Source of the DNA: Thalassotalea insulae
GTDB taxonomy: Bacteria > Pseudomonadota > Gammaproteobacteria > Enterobacterales > Alteromonadaceae
NCBI RefSeq assembly: GCF_030161395.1
Contig: NZ_BSST01000001.1
Location: 1 to 64,000, forward strand
DNA: 64,000 nucleotides
Direction of reading: 5' to 3'
In this document: in pieces, positions 49,601-57,698 of the stretch
How positions within the stretch are numbered: position 1 is the first letter of the stretch
Layout: each line of letters opens with the position of its first letter
Notes under the pieces: generated by a model
The model's input: the letters and a program-made list of their open reading frames with translations, nothing else
What the model was told of the DNA's origin: nothing
Database searches by the model: none
Made by a program: the position numbers and the translations under genes

Positions 49601-50036
49601 TTATCGTCTGAAATTCAAACCCTCAAGTGGCTGCCACGACGCAATATTTTCAGTGTCGGTAACAGCAATCACGCGGTGTTTATGTAGCGTTAAAAACACG
49701 TAAGCCAATAAGCGTTTTATCACAATAGACGCAATTCTCTGGCGCTGATATTTAGGGGCAATTGTAAAGCCAATTTCAACTTGCTCATTATCAATAAAAT
49801 GTATTGCAAGATCTCCTAGCAGTTCATCATTGTCTTGCCGCGCTACCGCCAATTGCTACCAACAGCTCTGGCAAACAAATATCGCATAATCCATATTATT
49901 AAATAACGTAACGGCATCTTGATAACTGTAATCTGACCAACTCTGATATTTAGCCACCTGTTATTAGCTACGACAATTGGCAAATACTCGTAAGTCTTTT
50001 TCTTCAAACGCTCTGATAATTTAATTTTCTGCAATT
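49601..50036 (-). pseudogene. Decayed GNAT acetyltransferase (RimJ/RimL type)
   Basis: Pieces of one acetyltransferase occur in three frames. IRAFEEKDLRVFANCRS lies first, then VAKYQSWSDYSYQDAVTLF, then LAVARQDNDELLGDLAIHF continuing through VEIGFTIAPKYQRQRIAS, the acetyl-CoA-binding region. At the end TDTENIAS is followed by a disturbed QPLEGLNFRR and a stop. At least two or three frameshifts are needed, so the gene is dead. It lies where the integron platform would be expected to continue. Confidence 0.75.
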
Positions 50037-50075
50037 ATTTTCGGGACCATAACATCCATTTCCTTATAATTCCGA

Positions 50076-51461
50076 TTAAGCTTTGACGACTTGATTACGA
50101 CCATTATTTTTTGCCTGATAAACCGCTTGATCGGCACGTTTAATAAAACTAGCTATCGATTCTTCAGCGGTATATTGTGCAACACCAAAACTGCCGGTAA
50201 ATTTTGGTAAATCTTTAATGTCAGTCTGCGCTAATGTCATTCTAAGCTTTTCAGCCATAACACAAGCTTCCGATAACGGCTGATTGCGCATTAGTACTGC
50301 AAACTCTTCCCCGCCTAAGCGAAAAACCAAGTCTGACTCACGAATCGTCTTTTTAATTAGCGCTATTGCTTGCACTAATACCTTATCGCCAACATCATGC
50401 CCATAGTTGTCATTGATCTTTTTGAAGTGATCTAAATCAATTAAAATCACACTTAGCAGAGATCCGCGTTTGGCCAATAAAAACTCTGCCGCCAAACTTT
50501 CATCCCATTTATGGCGATTATAAGCACCGGTGAGTTTATCCGTTGTCGCCAGCTGTAGTAGCTTATGTTCAACTTCGTAACGATTATCCAACTCAGTTGA
50601 AAACCGCTCAACCATGGCATTCATACTGGTTGCTAATCCAGCAAACTCATCAGTTTTTACTGTAATTTTTGCCGCTTCATCCGCACCTTTGCCCTCCGAG
50701 ATCTGTTGGCTTAACTGATCAATCCCCTGCTGAATTTCCCCTACTCTGCGGCGAAAACCACTGATAATGTACAGGGTAAGATAGATACCGATTATCAATG
50801 CAGAAACACCAAGCGCGGTATTTACATAAAAGAACTCTCTTTCATGACGCACTGCATTCTCCGCAATTTCTTCAGTTAAGGTTTCTATTTCGGCTAATAA
50901 ATTGATCGCCTCGCCATCGAGTAGTGCTAGCTCAGACTCTAGCTGTTCCCAGTGCGTATCACTATCAGGTTGATGCAAAATATTAAAGACAGTGTGCGCG
51001 CTAGATTGAAATGCATTTAATTCTTGTTGAAACCCAGTTAACATCGCGATAACTCGACGATGTTCGTCAAGCTTCTCTTCAATATTACCACTGATGATGC
51101 CGTTGTTAATGATCTCAGAAGCAAGTCGAATTTCCCTAGTCACCCGCTGCGATAACTCATTAAACTGCTCTCGCTCGTCAGCAATTTCATGGTGCAAATC
51201 AACTTTATTTTTATGCTGTTTTTTATACCGGATTTGTTCAAAAATAATATGCTTTTCTAACTGCAATACTTCTAATTCAGAAATGACTTTGGTCAGTGGA
51301 AAGTCAATACGCGCCACTTCCTGCATTTCCATACTGATTTGCTGCAGTTTAATCACTGAATAAAGAATAACAACAAATAAAAAACCTAATAATATCGAAG
51401 ATAAACCACTGATTTTTCGACTTAACGATTGAAATGACCAGAGAGAAAGTCCTTTAGACAT
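50076..51461 (-). CDS. Membrane-bound GGDEF diguanylate cyclase
   Basis: 461 aa; makes cyclic di-GMP from two GTP at the inner membrane. TM1 at about residues 22-40, a periplasmic helical sensor region (about 41-208), TM2 at about 212-233, a HAMP-like linker and a GGDEF domain from about 300. The active motif is GGEEF (383-387), preceded by RESD (374-377), the product-inhibition site, so the enzyme should be active and feedback-controlled. It is transcribed away from an HD-GYP gene at 51719, which may degrade the same messenger. Confidence 0.92.
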   Translation of the reverse strand: MSKGLSLWSFQSLSRKISGLSSILLGFLFVVILYSVIKLQQISMEMQEVARIDFPLTKVISELEVLQLEKHIIFEQIRYKKQHKNKVDLHHEIADEREQFNELSQRVTREIRLASEIINNGIISGNIEEKLDEHRRVIAMLTGFQQELNAFQSSAHTVFNILHQPDSDTHWEQLESELALLDGEAINLLAEIETLTEEIAENAVRHEREFFYVNTALGVSALIIGIYLTLYIISGFRRRVGEIQQGIDQLSQQISEGKGADEAAKITVKTDEFAGLATSMNAMVERFSTELDNRYEVEHKLLQLATTDKLTGAYNRHKWDESLAAEFLLAKRGSLLSVILIDLDHFKKINDNYGHDVGDKVLVQAIALIKKTIRESDLVFRLGGEEFAVLMRNQPLSEACVMAEKLRMTLAQTDIKDLPKFTGSFGVAQYTAEESIASFIKRADQAVYQAKNNGRNQVVKA

Positions 51462-51718
51462 GGCAACAATAGCCCCTTAATAACTAATAGCAGCAGAGTA
51501 AAAGGAATGTCTATTAAAGTCAAAATGAACAATCACTCACAAGCAAATGCTATCCCTTACCTATCAGCCCCAATAATGAATATACAGTGACATTTGTTTA
51601 GCCGCTAAATATCTCCTGTTCACTATTTTTATGCTATAACTAACAATAACTCAATAGCTTAGGAAAAATCATTGCCAAAGTAAACGACGCTCAGAAATAT
51701 AACAATAAAGGATCAACA

Positions 51719-53059
51719 GTGGATACAGAAACGGTTATTAACGCCCATTATGTCAATCACCTTGCCAATGTAAATAACAAAAAGAAAGTTGTCGCTACAG
51801 AAAATATTTACAACCAATTTGGTGCGCTGCTCGTACCTAAAGGTACCGCTATTGAGCACAGAGTGCACGATTTTCTCGTTGGCCACAAAATGAAAAAACA
51901 ACTTGATGAGTTTATCACTGTTGACGGCTGTTTAACTGCCAATTCACTCGTAGCAGAATTCAACAAGCTTTTAGCACTCTTTCCAGATCTGCAGCAAATT
52001 CATCAATGCATAGACTTTGGTCAGATGCTCGAACATTTATGCTCTGTACAACAAATTCCTCGAATACTATTACAAAAGCTCACCATCCTTAAGTTGCAGC
52101 TTCCTACCATTTTTGAACAAACACTATTTAGTACCTGGCTCGGCTGTATGCTTGCAAAAGAAATGAAGCTTTCCCCGCAACACATACGCAACACCTTTTA
52201 CGTTGGCTTATTACATGATTTAGGTTTGCTCCATATTGATCCCGAACTTATCTCCAAGCAGGGAAGTTATTCAGATCAAGAATGGCACAGTGTTAAGCAC
52301 CATATGATGATCAGCGTGGCCATCGCTAAACTCATTTACCCATTTGATGAAGAAGTTTACCGCGGTATAAAGGAGCATCATGAGCGCTGTGATGGCACAG
52401 GATACCCAAAAGAATTACGCAATGAACAACTCAGTTATAGCGGGCAACTGATTGGTTTAGCAGATATCATCTGTCACATCCGCACCCGACAATACCAGCA
52501 GTCAGGCAAATCAATGGCCAATATCATGCCTTATATTCAAATTAACCAACATTCGTTTAAATATGAATCCTATCAAGCGATGTATACCCTAGTGCAACGT
52601 GCCGAGCTGGAAATTAGTGATTTGTTAAACCGCAAAGATTTTCTGGCATTACCTAAACGATTGATTTTACAGCGAGTAAGAATAACCCAACTCCACCTAG
52701 CGTTTGCTGATTTTGTCGCGCTGTTTCCAAAAGAAACTAAGGGTAAGCATAGTAAAGCGTTGATCGAATCCTGCGAACATATTGGTGATACCATAAAAAG
52801 AGCGGGCCTTAATAGCCCGGAAACCTTAGATTGGTTAGAAAGTATCAGTGATAGTGACTTTAACGATGCACGTCAGGAACTTCAGGAGTTAGATAGTATG
52901 CACTACGAGCTACTATGGCAATTTAAAAAAGTGTTTCGTATTATCCCAGATTTTTTGCAAGAAGAATTACCGGCTAAAGCTAAACTTGCTCCACAACTAA
53001 ATGCACACGCAGAAACCATGCAGCAAAACCTACTACAAGCTTGGACAGATTATCAATAA
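51719..53059 (+). CDS. HD-GYP domain protein, probable c-di-GMP phosphodiesterase
   Basis: 446 aa from GTG 51719 behind AAAGGA. The HD-GYP core is recognisable: H166-D167 (LLHDLG), H195, and HHERCDGTGYP at 220-230, which matches H-H-E-x-x-D-G-x-G-Y-P. The N-terminal 120 residues are a separate domain beginning with a short beta region, as in many HD-GYP proteins. A soluble enzyme that would linearise cyclic di-GMP. Divergent from the GGDEF gene. Confidence 0.85.
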   Translation: MDTETVINAHYVNHLANVNNKKKVVATENIYNQFGALLVPKGTAIEHRVHDFLVGHKMKKQLDEFITVDGCLTANSLVAEFNKLLALFPDLQQIHQCIDFGQMLEHLCSVQQIPRILLQKLTILKLQLPTIFEQTLFSTWLGCMLAKEMKLSPQHIRNTFYVGLLHDLGLLHIDPELISKQGSYSDQEWHSVKHHMMISVAIAKLIYPFDEEVYRGIKEHHERCDGTGYPKELRNEQLSYSGQLIGLADIICHIRTRQYQQSGKSMANIMPYIQINQHSFKYESYQAMYTLVQRAELEISDLLNRKDFLALPKRLILQRVRITQLHLAFADFVALFPKETKGKHSKALIESCEHIGDTIKRAGLNSPETLDWLESISDSDFNDARQELQELDSMHYELLWQFKKVFRIIPDFLQEELPAKAKLAPQLNAHAETMQQNLLQAWTDYQ

Positions 53060-53148
53060 CTTCAGCCTGACTATTCAGTCCATTAAAAATTATCTATATT
53101 ATTATCAATGAGTTAAATTAACTTAAAGACAAATCAATCACAACAGAA

Positions 53149-54486
53149 ATGAGGTCAATTTTGCACTATACAAGGATATTTTTGCTGCTCTGTGCTCCAT
53201 TTTACGCATCAGCAGGCGAACAACAGCTAGTATTACAGCATGCAAATGCACAATTAATTATTGAGCGTTTTTTCAATCAAACACTAGATTTTAGTCAACT
53301 TCCCGCGCAAAAAAACATCTACCTTACGTACTGGGGCAATACACCAACGGCTGAAATCAAACACGAAGATCAACATTTGACTATTGGCTATCAAGGGGAT
53401 GAAATAGAACAACTTCATCTACAATTAGGAGAAGAAGTCAAAACTATTTCGTTTTACCTGCAAGGTCAACCAGCACATTATAGCAATAACTACATTGCAA
53501 GCCATCAAGGAAAAGTCTCAGTTGCCACCCCTGCGGTTTATGAGCTTAGCAATATTGTGTTGGCATTGTCAGACAAATATCGTCAGTCTTATCAGCAAAA
53601 TCATCAAGGTGAAGATTATTATCAACAAATGCTGCAATGGTTTTCCCCTTTTGCCACACATCCACTCATTAGCAAGCTCAAAGAGGCCGATTATTATTCA
53701 TTAGTCGAAAATGGGCCGGCATATCAATTCAAAAAAGAGCAAATTAAACCGTCTGAAGTTTATAGCGGATTCAGAGCACAAAACGCTATCAAAGATTACA
53801 ATAAGCTGCTGGCTGATTTTGCCAAAGAAAGTAAATTTCATGCGTTTTATCAGCAGCATCAAAATTACTATGCCAGCCTGCATCAGCAATTTGAGCTTAG
53901 CGTTCAACCTCAGCGTATTTGGCAATGGTTAGAGCATCAATTCCCCGGGCGTTATAATAGCTATAGGGTATTCTTTTCACCGTTAGGGATCGGCAATCAC
54001 AGTGCTCGAATGTATGACAATAATGGTTTTAAAGAATCAGTAATGTTTATTAGCGGTCCTAATCGTTATCAAAATGAAGAAATATCAGCGTCACTGAAAG
54101 CGATAAAACTTACCCGTAGTTTTTTTACCGAAATCGACCATACCTATGTCAACCCAATATCAGATCTTTATATAGATGAGATAAACCAAGCACTCGCTGA
54201 TTTAACTCCTTGGTACAAAGGCGGGGGTTATAACAAACCATATCTGGTATTTAACGAATACATGACCTGGGCGATATTCTCGTTATACGCCAAAGAACAT
54301 TACCCTGAACAAGACTTTCTACAAATTAAAGATGACATCGAAAACTTTATGAGCCAAAAGCGCGGTTTTTATCTGTTCAAGGCCTTTAATGAGCAATTGC
54401 TCAAGATGTATGAAAAGAAAAAGCCAACAGAAAAAATTCCTGATCTTTATCCAGTGCTCATTGACTGGTTTAACCATAAAACCTAA
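53149..54486 (+). CDS. Exported DUF4932-like protein
   Basis: 445 aa from ATG 53149; a TTG at 53161 has a better ribosome binding site (TGAGG six bases upstream) and still gives a full signal peptide (ending YASA). The region SFFTEIDHTYVNP and the later FNEYMTWAIFSLY correspond to the metalloprotease-like signature of DUF4932. The first position of the usual H-E-x-x-H is replaced (T-E-I-D-H), so activity is doubtful. Periplasmic or exported. Confidence 0.6.
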   Translation: MRSILHYTRIFLLLCAPFYASAGEQQLVLQHANAQLIIERFFNQTLDFSQLPAQKNIYLTYWGNTPTAEIKHEDQHLTIGYQGDEIEQLHLQLGEEVKTISFYLQGQPAHYSNNYIASHQGKVSVATPAVYELSNIVLALSDKYRQSYQQNHQGEDYYQQMLQWFSPFATHPLISKLKEADYYSLVENGPAYQFKKEQIKPSEVYSGFRAQNAIKDYNKLLADFAKESKFHAFYQQHQNYYASLHQQFELSVQPQRIWQWLEHQFPGRYNSYRVFFSPLGIGNHSARMYDNNGFKESVMFISGPNRYQNEEISASLKAIKLTRSFFTEIDHTYVNPISDLYIDEINQALADLTPWYKGGGYNKPYLVFNEYMTWAIFSLYAKEHYPEQDFLQIKDDIENFMSQKRGFYLFKAFNEQLLKMYEKKKPTEKIPDLYPVLIDWFNHKT

Positions 54487-54660
54487 GCGGCTATTGAGAA
54501 AATAGAACATGGAGTAGCAATAAGCTAACAACAATCATTCGTTACTCCTTTTATTGCCCTTAATATTTTTCGGTTTGAAAAAAATTGCCTAAGCTTTAAC
54601 AATCAGAAAGAAGCTTCACATGATTGATTGGCGAATATTGGACAAAGCAAAGGATTAGCA

Positions 54661-54810
54661 ATGTCAAAGATCATATTACTTGGTACCCGCAAAGGTACTT
54701 TAATTTTTCAACAACAAAACGGTCAGTGGCAACCGAAACCAATAATGCACCAAGGGATCCCCGTTTACTATGCCGCCTATTTATTCAGTGCGTTTTGGAA
54801 CGTTAATTGA
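54661..54810 (+). pseudogene. Truncated exo-sialidase/BNR-repeat-like protein
   Basis: 49 aa starting SKIILLGTRKGTLIFQQ, with W and a VYYAAYLF segment, matching only the N-terminus of BNR/sialidase-like proteins that normally have about 350 residues. The frame then ends abruptly at TGA, overlapping the next start. An internal deletion most likely removed the rest of the gene. In related bacteria the full gene commonly precedes a MoaD/ThiS-like gene (family knowledge), as here. Confidence 0.6.
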
Positions 54811-55085
54811 TTAATGTTGAGATGACACATCACTTATATCGGTATTTTCCACTTCTGGAAAATACCGCGCTTGAACTGGACGCAGGCTCAATTGCCGATG
54901 TTTTACATCAAATCAATCAACTGGCCCCCGGATTTACTCAATACATCCTTGACGATAACGGCGCTTTGCGCCGACACGTCAATATCAGTATCAATAATCA
55001 GCTATTAATTGACCGAAAAACCTTGTTAGATAAAGTACCAGACAACGCCAAACTCTATATTTTTCAGTCGCTCACAGGAGGCTGA
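54807..55085 (+). CDS. MoaD/ThiS-family small sulfur-carrier-like protein
   Basis: 92 aa from TTG 54807, overlapping the upstream stop; ATG 54822 (MTHHLYRYF) is an alternative. A ubiquitin-like fold is expected, and the C-terminus is the diagnostic Gly-Gly (FQSLTGG). The motif HVNISINNQLL is also typical. It would carry a thiocarboxylate in molybdopterin or thiamine-type chemistry, but the partner enzymes are not in the window. Confidence 0.8.
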   Translation: MINVEMTHHLYRYFPLLENTALELDAGSIADVLHQINQLAPGFTQYILDDNGALRRHVNISINNQLLIDRKTLLDKVPDNAKLYIFQSLTGG

Positions 55086-55107
55086 GAAAATTAAAAACAT
55101 TTCATCT

Positions 55108-56040
55108 CTACTCTTGACTGGTTTTGTTTAACACTTGCTGATCAAACGCCTGCTTAAGGTATGCTTCGTCCAGCGTTTTATGCCAAAGGTTAGATTTTTG
55201 GTCATTATCTCGCGCGATTTCACCAATGCGCCCCGGGTTATATTTTAATACGCGCTCAGTTTGATACAGGGCAATATCATCGGTGTACGCTTGCTCAGGT
55301 GAAATAATTTTCCAACCTTGGCGTCTAAGTTCATCCACCAAATCGCCAATAAACAAGGCGGTTATATCCATTTCATGGAGCAGTAACACATGTTTAGGTG
55401 AGCGGCCAAGGTAAGTGTTCGCCATTTGATCATAATATTGAATACTGGCCATCAAAGTTTTTACATAAAATTGGCGCATCCGCTCCATATCCAAAGGCTG
55501 GCCGCTTTTAATCGATTGCTGAAACAGTGTTTCAATGTACCAATCATAATTGTTCAAAGTGATATAGCCATTGCGATAACCGCGATCTTTTAATAGTGCG
55601 CGCATGCCGTTTCTTTTTTCTAAGGTATTGCCTTCTCTCAGATAAGGAAAGCGATATAACGGACTAAAGTTGCTAAACGGGCGTAACTGACGATCGGCAC
55701 GTAAAAAATTATCACTATACTGCTCTAGCGTTAAACGATTAAAATCGGGATGGGTATCACTATGATTAGCGATAATATGACCTGCAGTATTATATGCATT
55801 AACTCGTGCCACCCCTTCCGCATCTAACCTGCTGGTGACAACAAAAAACGCCACTTGCTCCACCTGATGAGCTTTTAGGTTAGCAATCAGTTTAGCCGCT
55901 CGAGTTTTACCATCAAAATAACCCTTTGCGGCGCGCGGTGCATCATCAAAGGTCAGCGCTATTTCTTTACTGAAACCATCGAAAGATATGAACAGCGCAA
56001 ACAATATCATTAGCGCTTTTAAGCTACTATTAATCGTCAT
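55108..56040 (-). CDS. Exported polysaccharide deacetylase (NodB-like)
   Basis: 310 aa with a signal peptide (about residues 1-24). The NodB motifs are present in order: TFDDAP (30-35, catalytic Asp pair), HSDTHPDF near 93 (metal-binding His), RFPYLREG near 127 and LLHEMD near 216. It should remove N- or O-acetyl groups from an envelope or extracellular sugar. Convergent with the MoaD-like gene, with only 22 bases between the stops. Confidence 0.88.
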   Translation of the reverse strand: MTINSSLKALMILFALFISFDGFSKEIALTFDDAPRAAKGYFDGKTRAAKLIANLKAHQVEQVAFFVVTSRLDAEGVARVNAYNTAGHIIANHSDTHPDFNRLTLEQYSDNFLRADRQLRPFSNFSPLYRFPYLREGNTLEKRNGMRALLKDRGYRNGYITLNNYDWYIETLFQQSIKSGQPLDMERMRQFYVKTLMASIQYYDQMANTYLGRSPKHVLLLHEMDITALFIGDLVDELRRQGWKIISPEQAYTDDIALYQTERVLKYNPGRIGEIARDNDQKSNLWHKTLDEAYLKQAFDQQVLNKTSQE

Positions 56041-56071
56041 TTATTAGTTTCCCTACTGATAAAAAGTACCC

Positions 56072-56116
56072 AAAAAAATAAGCCAGATAATTTTACAACT
56101 CGCTGGCTTATTTTAT
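56072..56116 (-). terminator. Rho-independent terminator of metC
   Basis: In minus direction a perfect 11-bp stem AAATAAGCCAG/CTGGCTTATTT encloses a 16-base loop and is followed by a run of T. It lies 36-80 bases after the metC stop and could also act on the other strand. Confidence 0.8.
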
Positions 56117-56151
56117 TAAATTAATATTATCAAATGCTATCAATTATACGA

Positions 56152-57333
56152 CTAACGTTGCGCTAAGCTGTGATTTAATCGCTCAAACCCTTGCGTTAAA
56201 TCTTCTATTAAATCATCCGCATCTTCTAATCCTATATGTAAACGGATCAGCGGATGCTGATATGGCCAACCGGTGGCAGTACGTAATCGACCAACATTAG
56301 TATTTGCTAAAATCAAACTTTCAAAACCGCCCCAGGAATAACCCATTTTAAAATGGTGCATACCATCGAGTAAGGCATTAACCGAGGCCTGATCGCCACG
56401 ATTTAGCACAAAAGAAAATAACCCGTTTGAACCGGAAAAATCCCGCTCAAAATACTCATGTCCCGGACAAGATGAAAATGCCGGATGTAAAATTTTATCC
56501 ACCTCTTCACGTTGCTCAAGCCAACGGGCAATTTTCAACGCATTCTCCTGATGTTGTTTTAACCGAACCCCCAAAGTGCGAATACCACGCATCGCAAGAT
56601 ACAAGTCGTCCGGCGACGTACATTGCCCCATCAAATAGCTATTTTCTCTTAAGGTTTCCCAGTATTTTTCTGTCGCAGTTGCGGTGCCTAACATCACATC
56701 CGAGTGGCCGACAATGTACTTTGTTGCCGCCTGAATCGAGATATCCACGCCATAATCAAACGGCTGAAAATTTACACCTGCGCTCCAGGTATTATCTAAC
56801 ATCACAATACAATCATGTTGATGAGCAGCTTTAGCAATACCTGGCACATCTTGCACCTCCATGGTGATTGAGCCAGGAGACTCTAAAAAGACGATAGCGG
56901 TATTTTCTTGGATCAGCTGCTCAATATCTTTACCTATTAACGGATCATAATAAGTGGTTTCAACGCCAATACGGGTCAAAACCTTATCGCAAAAGTCTCT
57001 GGTTGGCTCATAAGCTGTATCGACCATTAAAATATGATCACCAGCTTTAACAAAGGCTAAAATCGCATTGGTAATCGCCGCTGTGCCGGATGGATACAGC
57101 GCGCAGCCCGCTCCACCTTCAAGCTCTGTCATCGCATCTTGAAAAGCAAAAGACGTAGAAGTGCCGCGACGACCATAAAATAATACCTGCTCACCACGAT
57201 GGGCAGTGGCATGTTTCATCTCTTTTACCGACTCAAACACTACTGTTGATGCTCGTTCCACCGGTGGATTTACTACGCCTCTCGTCCATTTTTTACTACG
57301 TCCGGCATTAACGATTTTGGTATCTTTTCTCAT
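56152..57333 (-). CDS. metC: Cystathionine beta-lyase
   Basis: 393 aa, usual length. A PLP enzyme of the Cys/Met metabolism family that converts cystathionine to homocysteine, ammonia and pyruvate in methionine synthesis. The cofactor lysine is K205 in QAATKYIVGHSD, D180 lies in VMLDNTW and Y53/R55 in FYGRRG, all family signatures. Transcribed alone, with a terminator behind and candidate MetJ boxes in front. Confidence 0.92.
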   Translation of the reverse strand: MRKDTKIVNAGRSKKWTRGVVNPPVERASTVVFESVKEMKHATAHRGEQVLFYGRRGTSTSFAFQDAMTELEGGAGCALYPSGTAAITNAILAFVKAGDHILMVDTAYEPTRDFCDKVLTRIGVETTYYDPLIGKDIEQLIQENTAIVFLESPGSITMEVQDVPGIAKAAHQHDCIVMLDNTWSAGVNFQPFDYGVDISIQAATKYIVGHSDVMLGTATATEKYWETLRENSYLMGQCTSPDDLYLAMRGIRTLGVRLKQHQENALKIARWLEQREEVDKILHPAFSSCPGHEYFERDFSGSNGLFSFVLNRGDQASVNALLDGMHHFKMGYSWGGFESLILANTNVGRLRTATGWPYQHPLIRLHIGLEDADDLIEDLTQGFERLNHSLAQR

Positions 57334-57374
57334 TAAACTAATTCCATTGACTTATTTAGATATCGTGACACTTT

Positions 57375-57398
57375 AGCATTCTAGCCATCTAAACATCT
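57375..57398 (-). promoter_or_regulatory. Candidate MetJ operator (tandem met boxes)
   Basis: Three adjacent 8-mers, AGCATTCT, AGCCATCT and AAACATCT, match AGACGTCT at 5, 6 and 6 positions. They lie 42-65 bases before the metC start. MetJ operators are tandem 8-bp boxes, so repression by S-adenosylmethionine-bound MetJ is likely. Confidence 0.5.
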
Positions 57399-57698
57399 TT
57401 ATTCGTTTTAATCAAACCCTAATCAAAAAAAGTGCGAGTGATTGTTATAATTTTATCAGCCTGCACATGCATTATGGTTATTAATATTAAAACATTTGTC
57501 TCGAAAACTGTTGTCACATAATTCACATAATTCAGTTTATTGATAAATAGTTGCTAGCGTAATAAAAGCACGCTTCATCAGCTTGGATGTCTATATTGAG
57601 CTTCCTCGCAAGACCTTACGCGTATTGCCTGTCTATCTAACAACAGTTCTCTGGCTCCTCATGAAAATGCTGTTGAAGCATTTACGTCAGCACACTTT
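57399..57698. other. Intergenic region between polB and metC
   Basis: 300 bases with a short tandem CACATAATT repeat near 57514 and no credible gene. A hairpin near the polB end is listed separately. Confidence 0.55.
57665..57683 (-). terminator. Possible terminator of polB
   Basis: Stem AAATGCT/AGCATTT with a five-base loop, 16 bases after the polB stop; the following T-run is weak. Confidence 0.3.

Noticed and set aside
49843..50034. A separate 63-aa protein left of the GGDEF gene
   Set aside because: Its other frames give clear GNAT fragments, so this is part of a frameshifted pseudogene.
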